From an uncultured Bacteroidales bacterium (GTDB taxonomy: Bacteria > Bacteroidota > Bacteroidia > Bacteroidales > UBA932): a stretch of 34,809 nucleotides of DNA. Positions 9,266-18,251 of this stretch are shown here, piece by piece. The stretch spans positions 1 to 34,809 of the forward strand of contig CAJONC010000015.1 of assembly GCA_905235675.1 (NCBI GenBank). Reading direction: 5' to 3'. A program made the translations under genes and the position numbers. The notes beneath the pieces were generated by a model. That model made no database searches, was not told the origin of the DNA, and saw only the letters and a program-made list of their open reading frames with translations. Position 1 is the stretch's first letter; each line of letters begins with the position of its first letter.

Positions 9266-10233
9266 TGGCCCGCTACGTATTCAACCCCATAACCCTCCGT
9301 TACGAAGAGAGCGAAGAACCCCGCTACATGAAGTATCTTCGCATCTGCGGAGCAACCGTGCTGGCCGCCGGACTCTGTTTTCTCTATTTCTGGCTCTACA
9401 CCTTCGTACTCGGCTGGGATCTCCCCAAGACCGCACGGCTGAAAAGGGAGAACGCCGAATGGCAGGCGAAGATAGCGCTGACTACCCGCCAGCTGGACAT
9501 CTGCGAAGACGCCATACAGGGCATAGAAGAGCGCGACGACAATGTTTACAGGTCGATATTCGGTCTGAACATCATCCCCGAAGATGCCAAGACGACCGTG
9601 CCCGATCCTGCTGCGGACGCCCTCACGAACCGCCTTGCAAGCCTGACGAAGAGGGCTTATGTCCAGACCATGGCCCTCGACGAAGTTTACGGAATAGCAA
9701 TCAATGCGGGCGACATGGTATCGCACATCCCCGCGGTGCCTCCCATCTTCCCCAAACCCGGTTCCTTCCATCTCGCCAGTCCCTTCGGATACCGCACGGA
9801 CCCCGTTTACGGAGGCATCCGCTTCCACTCGGGGCAGGACCTTGCGGCGCAGACGGGATATCCGGTTTATGTGACCGGCGATGGAGTGGTTGTCAAGGTG
9901 AACTACTCATTCTCGGGCTACGGCAACGAGGTGGTGGTGGACCACGGTTTCGGATACAGGACGCGTTACGCCCACCTGAGCCGCATGGACGTGGCCGAAG
10001 GCATGAAGGTGCGCAGGGGCGACCGCATAGGCGCTGTAGGGTCCAGCGGAAAGGCGACGGGGCCGCATCTCCACTACGAAGTGATATACAAGGGCAACGC
10101 CATAAATCCCTACGGATTCATGAACCTCGAAATGAGCGAGGATGAATACAGGGCCATGATAGACAGGGCCAGCGCCGAAAACGCTCCCCAGACCAGTTCC
10201 ACGCTTGAACTTTTGAAGAAACACGGCAGATGA
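9265..10233 (+). CDS. Membrane-anchored M23 (LytM-type) peptidase, first copy
   Basis: 322 residues with one N-terminal membrane helix (about residues 28-50), a helical/coiled-coil stretch (~55-125) and a C-terminal LytM domain. The zinc ligands appear intact: FHSGQDLA (His near residue 188 and the following Asp) and HLHYE (near residue 268). M23 enzymes cut peptidoglycan cross-bridges in the periplasm; degenerate members instead activate amidases. Its ATG shares one base with the fmt stop and its stop overlaps the ATG of the second M23 gene (ATGA), so the pair is translationally coupled. Whether it is an active hydrolase or a divisome/elongation regulator cannot be told. Confidence 0.9.
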   Translation: MARYVFNPITLRYEESEEPRYMKYLRICGATVLAAGLCFLYFWLYTFVLGWDLPKTARLKRENAEWQAKIALTTRQLDICEDAIQGIEERDDNVYRSIFGLNIIPEDAKTTVPDPAADALTNRLASLTKRAYVQTMALDEVYGIAINAGDMVSHIPAVPPIFPKPGSFHLASPFGYRTDPVYGGIRFHSGQDLAAQTGYPVYVTGDGVVVKVNYSFSGYGNEVVVDHGFGYRTRYAHLSRMDVAEGMKVRRGDRIGAVGSSGKATGPHLHYEVIYKGNAINPYGFMNLEMSEDEYRAMIDRASAENAPQTSSTLELLKKHGR

Positions 10234-11183
10234 AACGCAAATTCTATACATTCGACAGCGCCGCGGTGGGAATGAAAAAGTTCTCCCGTTCGGTGTGGTC
10301 GATGGTGAGGACGGGGCTGGGAATACTGGCCGTATCCGTGTCGCTGTTCATCGTGGTGTACATGGTGCTTTCCCTTGTGCTCAGCACCGATACCGAGAAG
10401 CGCCTCAGGGAAGAAAACAAAATGTACGAGAAGGCTTACGCCGACATCCCTTCGCGCCAGGCCCTGCTCACGGAATCCATAGCCGTGCTGGAACAGAAGG
10501 ATTCCAGGATTTATGAAGAGGTGTTCCACACAAAGTCCCCGGGACTTGATCCGGTAAGCTCTCTGGACTTCCTTTTCGGGGCGGATACCATCCCCGATTA
10601 CCAGATAGTGAACTATACCACCCGCAAGGTGGACGCCCTACAGGCCACTGCGGAGGGGGTGAATGCCGCGTTCGAGCGCATCTACCGCACTCTCGGAGAG
10701 CAGGGATACGCGCTTCCGCCTATGAAAAACCCCGTAGGGGAGGTTTCCTATACCCAGACCGGCGCAACCGTGGGGCCGAGGCTCAACCCCTTCTACAAGG
10801 CAGAGGTGGAGCATCACGGCCTCGACATAATAGTGCCACGCGGGACGCTTGTCTATTCTCCCGAGGCAGGTACGGTGACCGATGTGAAGCGTAGCAACAA
10901 GGGCGACGGAAACACCCTTACCATCGAGCATCAGGGAGGATATGCGACGAGGTACCTGCATCTCGGCGAAATACGCGTAACCAAGGGGCAGAAGGTGTCC
11001 AGGGGGCAGAAGATAGCCACGGTGGGCATGTCGGGCAACTCCTACGCCCCGCACCTGCACTATGAGGTGCTGAAGGACGGGAAGACCTGCAATCCCGTGC
11101 ATTTCCTCTTCGGTTCCGTGGGGCCGGAAGATTACGCCAACATGTTGTTCATGTCGGTAAATACCAGACAATCAATGGACTGA
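10230..11183 (+). CDS. Membrane-anchored M23 (LytM-type) peptidase, second copy
   Basis: 317 residues, same design as the preceding gene: one membrane helix (~residues 27-50), a helical linker and a LytM domain with HHGLDI (near residue 195) and HLHYEV (near residue 275), so the zinc ligands are again present. Sequence similarity between the two is moderate, suggesting an old duplication. The ATGA overlap with the upstream gene suggests cotranslation and perhaps a heteromeric periplasmic pair. The MerR-like gene starts 3 nt after the stop. Function by family: murein endopeptidase or amidase activator. Confidence 0.9.
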   Translation: MKRKFYTFDSAAVGMKKFSRSVWSMVRTGLGILAVSVSLFIVVYMVLSLVLSTDTEKRLREENKMYEKAYADIPSRQALLTESIAVLEQKDSRIYEEVFHTKSPGLDPVSSLDFLFGADTIPDYQIVNYTTRKVDALQATAEGVNAAFERIYRTLGEQGYALPPMKNPVGEVSYTQTGATVGPRLNPFYKAEVEHHGLDIIVPRGTLVYSPEAGTVTDVKRSNKGDGNTLTIEHQGGYATRYLHLGEIRVTKGQKVSRGQKIATVGMSGNSYAPHLHYEVLKDGKTCNPVHFLFGSVGPEDYANMLFMSVNTRQSMD

Positions 11184-11186
11184 TAT

Positions 11187-11504
11187 ATGGAAAAGTTGTA
11201 TTATACCATAGGCGAGACCGCCGCTCAGCTTGGCGAAAACGTGTCGCTTGTGCGCTATTGGACCGATGTGTTCGGGAAGTATGTAAAGCCTGTCCGCACC
11301 ACCAAGGGTGACAGGCGTTATACCGCCGGAGATATCGAAACCCTGAAGCAGATCCACTATCTCGTTAAGGACAAGGGGCTTACCCTCGAAGGAGCGGCCA
11401 GGCAGCTCAAGGCCGACCGCAGCAAGGTGGACAACAGGGTGAAGGCAATAGGCGAGCTCAAGGAAATCAGGGAGCAGCTGACAGAAATACGCAAAGGACT
11501 ATGA
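11187..11504 (+). CDS. MerR-family transcriptional regulator, small
   Basis: 105 residues. The N-terminal 70 residues are a winged helix of the MerR family (YYTIGETAAQLGENVSLVRYW, then RRYTAGDIETLKQIHYLVKD), followed by a short dimerisation helix ending KEIREQLTEIRKGL. There is no C-terminal ligand domain and no metal-binding cysteines, so the inducer is unknown. Genes like this next to M23 peptidases are common in Bacteroidales. The stop overlaps the Nif3-like start (ATGA), placing it inside the operon rather than controlling it divergently. Targets cannot be inferred. Confidence 0.88.
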   Translation: MEKLYYTIGETAAQLGENVSLVRYWTDVFGKYVKPVRTTKGDRRYTAGDIETLKQIHYLVKDKGLTLEGAARQLKADRSKVDNRVKAIGELKEIREQLTEIRKGL

Positions 11505-12283
11505 AAGCAAGGGAAATTATAGCCGCAATAGAAGAGTTCGCGCCTGCGTATTACCAGTCGGAGCACGACAATACCGGCCTCCAGATCGGATCCCCCGATC
11601 AGGAAGTGCATTCCGTGCTTATCGGATTCGACTGCACCGAGGCACTGGTGGAAGAAGCCGTACGCCGCGGCTGCGACATGATAATCAACCATCATCCGTT
11701 GATTTACAGGCCCGTGAGCCGCATCTCGCCCGAGGACCCCACGGGAGCCGCCATCATCGCCGCTGTCCGCGCCGGAATAGTAGTGTATGCCTCGCATACC
11801 GCGATTGACAAAGTCACCGGAGGCGTCAGCTGGGCCACCGCGTCCAGGCTGGGCCTGCAGAATGTCCGCACCCTCGCGCCCGAGTTTGGTGAAAACGTGG
11901 GATTCGGGGCCGTGGGGGGACTTCCCGAGCCTCTCCCCGCCGCCGAAGCGGTGGAGCTCGTGAAATCGCGCCTTGGCACCCCCTTCGTGCGCACCTCCCC
12001 CCTCATCGGCGTTCCGGTGAAGACCGTGGCCCTTTGCGGAGGTTCCGGCACTTCCCTTATTCCCGCCGCCCTGAAGGCAGGGGCGCAGATGTATGTCTGC
12101 GGCGACATTTCCTACCACTATTTCTTCGTTCCGGAGGGCTTCATGGTAGTGGATGCAGGCCATTTTGAGACCGAGATAGAAATAGTGAAGGTGCTCAGTG
12201 ACACAATACGGAAAAAATTTCCTAACTTTGTACCCCTTGTGTCCGAGAATGTCGGACGGGCAAATCCTGTTAATTATTTGTAA
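11501..12283 (+). CDS. Nif3-like dinuclear metal centre protein (YbgI/DUF34 family)
   Basis: 260 residues. Conserved family elements are TGLQIG near the N-terminus, the metal-ligand motif INHHPLIY (about residues 63-70), the YASHTAIDKV strand-loop and the C-terminal VVDAGHFETE. The length fits the short form without the central PII-like insert that many Bacteroidota homologues carry. The family forms ring-shaped hexamers with a two-metal site; its physiological reaction is still debated (GTP cyclohydrolase I type 2-like annotation is often seen). It is coupled to the MerR gene upstream; the zinc-ribbon gene begins 6 nt downstream. Confidence 0.9.
   Translation: MKAREIIAAIEEFAPAYYQSEHDNTGLQIGSPDQEVHSVLIGFDCTEALVEEAVRRGCDMIINHHPLIYRPVSRISPEDPTGAAIIAAVRAGIVVYASHTAIDKVTGGVSWATASRLGLQNVRTLAPEFGENVGFGAVGGLPEPLPAAEAVELVKSRLGTPFVRTSPLIGVPVKTVALCGGSGTSLIPAALKAGAQMYVCGDISYHYFFVPEGFMVVDAGHFETEIEIVKVLSDTIRKKFPNFVPLVSENVGRANPVNYL
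12223..12230 (+). promoter_or_regulatory. Possible internal promoter before zinc-ribbon gene
   Basis: TAACTTTG fits TAnnTTTG and lies 59 nt before the ATG at 12290, within the end of the Nif3-like gene in a locally AT-rich patch (GAAAAAATTTCC just upstream). It could give separate expression of the zinc-ribbon gene and dnaB. Motif match only. Confidence 0.35.
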
Positions 12284-12289
12284 TACAAT

Positions 12290-13105
12290 ATGGCAACAAC
12301 AAAAAAATCAGTCAAGAAAGTTGTGACACCCGACGACTCCCGCGAGACCTTCGTGAGCCTGCAGAAAACTTTTGCGGATTCCGACCTCAGCGTGGGTGAA
12401 AAGCTTAAAGTTCTCTATCAGCTTCAGGCTGCCGACAACGAGATAGACAAGCTCGTGCAGCTGCGAGGCGAACTTCCTGCGGAAGTGTCCGGCCTGGAGG
12501 GCGAAATCGAGGCCCTGAAGGCCAGGATCGTGCGCCTCAATGAGAATATAGCTTCGGAAGAGGCCGGCATCACCGTCAACAAGGAAAAAATTGCCGGGCA
12601 CGAAGCCGACATCCTGAAATATCAGGCACAGCTCGAAAAAATTTCCAACAGCCGCGAATACGACTCCATCAGCAAGGAGCTCGAGAACGAGAACCTCCTG
12701 CTGCGCATCGCCGACAAGTTCATCACCGAGGCCAAGGAACGCATCACCGAGGCCAAAAAGCAGATAGCCGAAATCGAAGAGCGCATCTCCGTACGCGAGG
12801 ACGACCTCGCCGCGAAGAACGAGGAACTCGCTGCAATCGTGAACTCCACCGCCGACGAGGAAAAGAAATTCTTGGACCGCCGCAACGCCCTTGCCGCCAA
12901 GCTCGACGCCCGCACCATGAACGCATACGAGCGCATCAAGGCCAGTACCCACAATCATCTTGCAGTGGTTTCCGTATATCGTGAGGATTCCTGCGGCGGA
13001 TGCTTCAACGCCATCACTCCCCAGCGCCTCGTGGACATTGCGTCCGGATCCAAGCTGGTAATCTGCGAGCACTGCGGACGCATCATCGTCAACCCCGAAA
13101 TTTAA
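12290..13105 (+). CDS. Coiled-coil protein with C4 zinc ribbon (PF02591-like)
   Basis: 271 residues. A Lys-rich N-terminal tail is followed by a long two-strand coiled coil (about residues 40-215, heptad pattern with many Glu/Lys) and a C-terminal zinc ribbon with cysteine pairs in CGGC (near residue 234) and CEHCGR (near residue 258). Proteins of this architecture are widespread in Bacteroidota and other bacteria; the chlamydial homologue CdsZ and related proteins have suggested roles in nucleic-acid or secretion-linked processes, but none is proven here. It sits between a Nif3-like gene, its usual neighbour in many genomes, and dnaB. Confidence 0.88.
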   Translation: MATTKKSVKKVVTPDDSRETFVSLQKTFADSDLSVGEKLKVLYQLQAADNEIDKLVQLRGELPAEVSGLEGEIEALKARIVRLNENIASEEAGITVNKEKIAGHEADILKYQAQLEKISNSREYDSISKELENENLLLRIADKFITEAKERITEAKKQIAEIEERISVREDDLAAKNEELAAIVNSTADEEKKFLDRRNALAAKLDARTMNAYERIKASTHNHLAVVSVYREDSCGGCFNAITPQRLVDIASGSKLVICEHCGRIIVNPEI

Positions 13106-13111
13106 TTCGCC

Positions 13112-14563
13112 GTGGCGGAGAAGAAGCAATCGCGGAGCAAGGCCAACCTCGACAACCTCGGGCTGGAGATAGGCAACAAGCCGCCCCAGGCGCTTGAGGC
13201 CGAAGAGGCTGTGCTGGGCGCAATGCTGCTCGAACCCTCCATCGTCGACCAGTCGATGGCGGAGCTCACCAGGGATTGCTTCTACGACAAGAAAAACCAG
13301 ATGATATTCGAGGCGATGGGCAAGCTCGTGAACGAGCATACCTCGGTGGATATCATCACGGTGAGCGAAAAGCTCAAGGCCCTCGGCAACCTCGAAGCCG
13401 TGGGAGGATATGTGGTGCTTGCAGGCTACTCCGAAAGGGTGGGCAGCGCGGCGCATATCGAGTATTACATCAAGATACTCAAGCAGAAGGCCATTCAGCG
13501 CGACCTTATCACCGCATCCTACGCCATACTGAAGGACGCTTTCGACGATTCCGTCGACGTGGACGACCTGGTGGACATGGCGCAGTCGAAGGTGTACGAC
13601 GCCGTGCAGAACAATGTCCGCAAGGATGTGGAGGAGATAGGATCCGTGATAAACGAAGTGATGTCCGACATCCAGGCCCGCCAGAATTCTTCCGGCCTCA
13701 GCGGGGTGCCGTCCGGCTTCCATACCCTCGACCATATCACCCAGGGATGGCAGCCCAGCGACCTCATCATCCTCGCCGCCCGTCCCTCCGTGGGCAAGAC
13801 CGCCTTCGCGCTGAACATCGCCCGCAATGCGGCCGTCGACCACCACATGCCCGTAGCTTTCTTCTCCCTCGAAATGTCTTCCAGCCAGCTTGCCAAGCGT
13901 CTGGTAGTGAGCGAGACCGGCCTCAGCGCCGACAAGATAAAAGGCGCCATCAAGCTCGAAGACTACGAATGGGAACAGCTTGAATACAAGATCAAGGACC
14001 TTTCAAAGGCTCCGTTGTACATCGACGACACCCCCGGCCTTCCCCTGATGGAATTCCGCACCAAGGCGAAGAATCTTGTGAAGAACAAGGGCGTAAGGCT
14101 GATAGTGGTGGATTATCTGCAGCTGATGCAGGGCCCTGCCGAACTGCGCGGACTGCGCGAGCAGGAAGTCGCGGCGATTTCCCGTACGCTGAAGGCTACC
14201 GCAAAGGAGCTTGACGTACCGATAATCGCCCTGTCGCAGCTCTCCCGCCAGACTGTGCAGCGCACCGGCGGAACCGGAAAACCTATGCTTAGCGACCTCC
14301 GCGAATCGGGATCCATAGAGCAGGATGCGGACATGGTCCTGTTCATACACAGGCCTGATTTCGTGGGGCTCTCCGACAATCCCGAAGACAAGGAAAAAAC
14401 ACAGGTCATCATAGCGAAGCACCGCAACGGCGAAACCCGCGACATCGACATGGTGTTCAAGAGCGAGCGGGTGAAGTTCATCGAGATGGACGAAGCCCTC
14501 GACATGCAGGCGCAGATGATGTCCGGTGCTCCCGTGGGGTCGGCCATGAATGAAGACTTCTAA
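13112..14563 (+). CDS. dnaB: Replicative DNA helicase DnaB
   Basis: 483 residues from a GTG start 6 nt after the preceding stop. The N-terminal DnaB domain (PPQALEAEEAVLGAMLL) is followed by a linker and the RecA-like ATPase with Walker A RPSVGKTA (near residue 223), Walker B region LIVVDYLQLM and the family motif LSQLSRQ, then SIEQDADMVLFIHR. No intein is present. DnaB unwinds DNA at the fork as a hexamer and recruits primase. The C-terminus GAPVGSAMNEDF is short compared with some Bacteroidales DnaB proteins, but the catalytic core is complete. Confidence 0.97.
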   Translation: MAEKKQSRSKANLDNLGLEIGNKPPQALEAEEAVLGAMLLEPSIVDQSMAELTRDCFYDKKNQMIFEAMGKLVNEHTSVDIITVSEKLKALGNLEAVGGYVVLAGYSERVGSAAHIEYYIKILKQKAIQRDLITASYAILKDAFDDSVDVDDLVDMAQSKVYDAVQNNVRKDVEEIGSVINEVMSDIQARQNSSGLSGVPSGFHTLDHITQGWQPSDLIILAARPSVGKTAFALNIARNAAVDHHMPVAFFSLEMSSSQLAKRLVVSETGLSADKIKGAIKLEDYEWEQLEYKIKDLSKAPLYIDDTPGLPLMEFRTKAKNLVKNKGVRLIVVDYLQLMQGPAELRGLREQEVAAISRTLKATAKELDVPIIALSQLSRQTVQRTGGTGKPMLSDLRESGSIEQDADMVLFIHRPDFVGLSDNPEDKEKTQVIIAKHRNGETRDIDMVFKSERVKFIEMDEALDMQAQMMSGAPVGSAMNEDF

Positions 14564-14577
14564 CCCGTAACAGACTG

Positions 14578-14997
14578 ATGGCCAACAACCAGGATATAGC
14601 CCATACCGGAAAAATAATAGAGCTTACTCCGCAGTACACCACTGTGGAGATAGTTTCGCACAGCGCCTGCAGCGCCTGCCATGCCGAAGGCCTGTGCGGG
14701 ATGTCCGACGTGAGCAAAAAGGTGATCCAGCTGCCCACCACCCTCGGAAACTGGGAAGTGGGGCAGGAGGTGAACGTGATGCTGCGCAAGTCCATGGGAT
14801 TCAAGGCCGTATGGCTTGCCTACGTGATTCCGCTTGCAGTGCTTCTCGGAGTGCTGCTTCCCCTGCTTGGCGCAGGGATGGGGGAACTCGCCTCGGGCCT
14901 TGTCGCCATCGGTGCCGTAGCCGTATATTATCTGCTGCTTGCCCTCTTCAAGGGGAAGCTTTCGAATGATTATTCTTTCTATATAAAGGAAATATGA
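14578..14997 (+). CDS. rseC: RseC/MucC-family protein (SoxR-reducing system component)
   Basis: 139 residues. The N-terminal cytoplasmic part has a cysteine motif (CSACHAEGLC, about residues 26-35), followed by two membrane helices (~80-100 and ~105-125). RseC proteins accompany Rnf/Rsx complexes in many bacteria and were linked in E. coli to SoxR reduction. Here the stop overlaps the rnfB start by ATGA, which directly supports a role tied to the Rnf complex. The gene begins 15 nt after dnaB and may be cotranscribed with it. Confidence 0.9.
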   Translation: MANNQDIAHTGKIIELTPQYTTVEIVSHSACSACHAEGLCGMSDVSKKVIQLPTTLGNWEVGQEVNVMLRKSMGFKAVWLAYVIPLAVLLGVLLPLLGAGMGELASGLVAIGAVAVYYLLLALFKGKLSNDYSFYIKEI

Positions 14998-15899
14998 ATT
15001 CTGTAATTGTTTGGACAATCGTTATTCTCGCAGGCCTTGGCCTCGTGCTCGCGGTGGTGCTTTACTTCATCGCCGAGAAGTTCAAGGTTGAGGAGGATCC
15101 CCGTATCGACGAGATCGAGAAGACTCTTCCCGGAGCAAACTGCGGCGGATGCGGTTATGCCGGATGCCATGCTTTTGCCGATACTGCGGTGAAGGCTGCC
15201 AATCTGGATGCGCATTTCTGTCCGGTCGGAGGTAACGAAGTTATGAAGAAAGTGTCGGCCATCCTGGGCTATACCATTTCGGAAAAAGCCCCTCAGGTGG
15301 CCGTCGTGCGTTGTAATGGCAGTTGTGATGTCAGGCCCCGCACCAATATCTACGACGGTGCGCAGAGCTGCCGCGTGAAGGCGGCCCTCTACAGCGGGGA
15401 TACCGGATGCGCATTCGGATGCCTCGGCTGCGGCGACTGCGTGGGTGCCTGCGAGTTCGGAGCCCTGAGCATGGATCCCGCCACGGGCCTTCCCGTTGTG
15501 GACGGGGAGAAATGCGTCGCCTGCGGCAAGTGCGTCAAGGCCTGCCCCAAGGCCCTCATCGAGCTTCGCAACAAAGGGCCGCGCGGGATGCGCGTCTTTG
15601 TATCATGCCGCAACCAGGACAAGGGCCCTGCCGCAAAGAAGGCCTGCGCCAATGCCTGCATAGGATGCGGTATCTGTGCCAAGACCTGCACGCACGACGC
15701 CATCGTCGTGGAGAACAATCTGGCCTACATTGATTTTGCGAAGTGCAAGCTTTGCCGCGAATGCGAGGCGATGTGCCCTACAGGCAGCATAATCGGTGTA
15801 AATTTCCCGAAGGAACTCGACAAGGAGGCGGTGAAGAAACGCATCGCCGACCGCAAAGCCAAGGCCGCTGCCGAAAATAAGGAGGTAAGCAATGAGTAA
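14994..15899 (+). CDS. rnfB: Rnf complex iron-sulfur subunit B
   Basis: 301 residues. An N-terminal membrane helix (~6-26) precedes the Fe-S domain LPGANCGGCGYAGCHAFA (about residues 43-60), and then several 4Fe-4S cysteine sets (from ~residue 143: CLGCGDCVGACEFG, CVACGKCVKACP, CIGCGICAKTC, CKLCRECEAMCP). RnfB accepts electrons from reduced ferredoxin and passes them into the membrane complex. The C-terminus is a Lys/Ala-rich tail. A GGAGG lies ahead of rnfC inside the end of this gene, and the two genes overlap by 8 nt. Confidence 0.97.
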   Translation: MNSVIVWTIVILAGLGLVLAVVLYFIAEKFKVEEDPRIDEIEKTLPGANCGGCGYAGCHAFADTAVKAANLDAHFCPVGGNEVMKKVSAILGYTISEKAPQVAVVRCNGSCDVRPRTNIYDGAQSCRVKAALYSGDTGCAFGCLGCGDCVGACEFGALSMDPATGLPVVDGEKCVACGKCVKACPKALIELRNKGPRGMRVFVSCRNQDKGPAAKKACANACIGCGICAKTCTHDAIVVENNLAYIDFAKCKLCRECEAMCPTGSIIGVNFPKELDKEAVKKRIADRKAKAAAENKEVSNE

Positions 15900-17286
15900 A
15901 GTAACGTTTTCAATAGGCGGCGTCCATCCCGACGACGCCAAACTGTCCCGCTCCTGCGCAATCGAAACCCTGCCTCTTCCGCAGACCATGTACGTATCCA
16001 TGGCCCAGCACCTTGGCGCCCCCGCGAAGCCCGTAGTGGCCGTGGGCGACAAGGTGAAGACAGGCCAGGTGCTCGCCGAACCCGGAGGATTCATCTCCGC
16101 CTTCGTGCACAGCCCCGCATCGGGCACGGTAAAGAGCATAGGCCCCCGCAAGGACCTTGCAGGCAACAACGTAAACCATATAGAGATTGCCGTGGAAGGC
16201 GACGAATGGGTTGAGGGAGTTGATCTTTCCGACACCCTCGTAACTGAAATCCCCGAAGACCGCCAGGCCATTCTCGACAAAATCAAGGCTTGCGGCGTGG
16301 TAGGCCTCGGAGGTGCAACCTTCCCCACCCACGTCAAGCTGAATCCCGCACCCGGCAGCGTGGCCGAATGCCTCATACTGAACGGAGCCGAGTGCGAGCC
16401 CTATCTTACCAGCGACTTCCGCATCATGCTCGAGCGCCCGAAGGAAATCATCGTGGGCGCGGCGATAATGCAGAAAGTGCTCGGAGGATGCCGCACCGTC
16501 ATCGGAATCGAGGAGAACAAGCCCGAAGCCATCGAAAGCATGGGCAAGGCCCTCGCCGAACTCGGATACAAGAATATAGAAGTGCTCCCTCTGAAGAAGA
16601 AATACCCCCAGGGAGGGGAAAAGCAGCTGATCCAGGCGGTAATGCGCCGCGAGGTCAAGTCCGGAGGACTGCCCATCAGCGTAGGCGCGGTGGTGCAGAA
16701 CGTGGCGACTTCGCTTGCAGTCTACGAGGCGGTGCAGAAGAACAAGCCGTTGATTACCAACGTGCTGACCGTAACCGGCAACTGCCTTCCCGTCGAAAGG
16801 CAGCACAACTATCTCTTCCGCATCGGCATGCCCCTGAGCTATATAGCCGAATATGCGGGGGGAGTGCCCGAAGGAGCCGGCAAGCTTATCAGCGGAGGCC
16901 CCATGATGGGACGCGCCATCGCCAACCTCGACGCCGCCACGGTAAAGGGTTCGTCATCGATACTCTATCTCTCCGAAGAAAGCACCCGCCGCGCAGCCGA
17001 AAACAACTGCATACGCTGCGGACGCTGTGCAGACGCCTGCCCCATGGGCCTGGAGCCTTTCCTCCTGAACCGCCTCTACAAGGCCGGCGACATCGAGGGC
17101 CTCGAAGCCAATGCCGCCCAGGACTGCATAGAATGCGGCTGCTGCCTCTACAGCTGCCCTGCCTTCATCCCCCTGCTCGACAACATACGTCAGGGCAAAG
17201 GTCAGGTAATGGGAGTGCTCCGCGCCCGTGCCGCCGCAGCAAAGGCTGCTGCCGAAGCGGCCGCCAACAACTCTAAACAACAGTAG
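15892..17286 (+). CDS. rnfC: Rnf complex subunit C (NADH/FMN-binding)
   Basis: 464 residues. The N-terminal RnfC domain carries a biotinyl-lipoyl-like segment (about residues 35-85), followed by the Rossmann-like NADH/FMN region (GLGGATFPTHVKL and ILNGAECEPYL), an SLBB segment, and two 4Fe-4S motifs at about residues 372 (CIRCGRCADACP) and 411 (CIECGCCLYSCP). It is the site of NAD+ reduction or NADH oxidation on the cytoplasmic face. An Ala-rich C-terminal tail follows. It overlaps rnfB and is 3 nt from rnfD. Confidence 0.97.
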   Translation: MSKVTFSIGGVHPDDAKLSRSCAIETLPLPQTMYVSMAQHLGAPAKPVVAVGDKVKTGQVLAEPGGFISAFVHSPASGTVKSIGPRKDLAGNNVNHIEIAVEGDEWVEGVDLSDTLVTEIPEDRQAILDKIKACGVVGLGGATFPTHVKLNPAPGSVAECLILNGAECEPYLTSDFRIMLERPKEIIVGAAIMQKVLGGCRTVIGIEENKPEAIESMGKALAELGYKNIEVLPLKKKYPQGGEKQLIQAVMRREVKSGGLPISVGAVVQNVATSLAVYEAVQKNKPLITNVLTVTGNCLPVERQHNYLFRIGMPLSYIAEYAGGVPEGAGKLISGGPMMGRAIANLDAATVKGSSSILYLSEESTRRAAENNCIRCGRCADACPMGLEPFLLNRLYKAGDIEGLEANAAQDCIECGCCLYSCPAFIPLLDNIRQGKGQVMGVLRARAAAAKAAAEAAANNSKQQ

Positions 17287-17289
17287 ACC

Positions 17290-18249
17290 ATGGCATATAT
17301 CGTATCACCCAATCCGCACATTCATTCTGCGGTCAGCACCAGAAAGCTGATGCTGGACGTGATAATTGCCCTCTGCCCCGCGGTTATCGTCTCGTTCCTC
17401 TACTATGGACTCAGCGAAATCGCGATCATGGCCTTCAGCGTCGCTTCCTGCGTGGTGCTGGAGTGGGCAATCACCAAATATCTCCTCAAAAAACCGTCCA
17501 CGACGGGCGACCTTTCCGCCATAGTGACGGGCATGCTCCTCGCCATGAACCTCCCTCCGACCTGCCCCCTCTGGGTAGTGTTCATCGGAGCCATAGTGGC
17601 GATAGGGGTAGCCAAGATGACCTTCGGAGGCCTCGGGCAGAACATCTTCAATCCCGCCATCACCGGCCGCGTGTTCCTGCTCGTCTCCTTCCCCGCATAC
17701 ATGACCGACTGGACCGTTCCCGCAGGCTTCATCCACAGCGTCGACGCCTTCAGCGGAGCCACCCTGCTCGGCCAGGTTCCCATACTCGGCGCCCTTGAGG
17801 CCGACAAACTGGTGAACCTGCAGACACTCTTCCACAACATCGGCGGTTCCGCCGGCGAAATTTCCGCGCTCGCGCTGCTCGCCGGATGGCTCTACCTGGT
17901 GGTTCGCAAGGTGATAAAGCCCTGGATTACCCTCAGCATCTTCGCCACCGTCGCGCTAGTTGCCGGAATCTTCCACGCCTGCGATCCCGCGCAGTACACG
18001 GGCATACTCTTCAACCTTCTCACCGGCGGCGTGATTCTCGGAGCCTGCTTCATGGCAACCGACTATGTAACCTCGCCCATGAGCACCTGGGGAGGCGTCC
18101 TGTACGGATTCGGAATAGGATTCATAGTGATGATGATACGCTACTTCGGCTCTTATCCCGAAGGAATGTCGTTCGCCATCCTGCTGATGAACATGGCCGT
18201 TCCGCTTATCAACATGAAGTTCCACCAGCGCAAATTCGGGAGGAAATAG
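17290..18249 (+). CDS. rnfD: Rnf complex membrane subunit D
   Basis: 319 residues, strongly hydrophobic with about nine membrane helices. The conserved GGLGQNIFNPAITGRVFLL stretch and the flavinylation motif DAFSGATLL (Thr near residue 157) are present, so covalent FMN attachment is expected. RnfD with RnfG and the small subunits couples electron flow to Na+ or H+ movement. The next gene, rnfG, starts 2 nt after the stop. Confidence 0.97.
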   Translation: MAYIVSPNPHIHSAVSTRKLMLDVIIALCPAVIVSFLYYGLSEIAIMAFSVASCVVLEWAITKYLLKKPSTTGDLSAIVTGMLLAMNLPPTCPLWVVFIGAIVAIGVAKMTFGGLGQNIFNPAITGRVFLLVSFPAYMTDWTVPAGFIHSVDAFSGATLLGQVPILGALEADKLVNLQTLFHNIGGSAGEISALALLAGWLYLVVRKVIKPWITLSIFATVALVAGIFHACDPAQYTGILFNLLTGGVILGACFMATDYVTSPMSTWGGVLYGFGIGFIVMMIRYFGSYPEGMSFAILLMNMAVPLINMKFHQRKFGRK

Positions 18250-18251
18250 AT

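Noticed and set aside
12308..13846. 512-codon open frame on the minus strand across the zinc-ribbon gene and dnaB
   Set aside because: It is the mirror of two well-supported plus-strand genes in GC-rich DNA, its translation is a His/Val/Gly-rich string without domains, and it spans a real intergenic boundary.
17886..18251. Possible longer N-terminus of RnfG or separate gene overlapping rnfD
   Set aside because: The upstream part is Arg/His-rich shadow sequence; RnfG begins naturally at 18252 with its membrane anchor.
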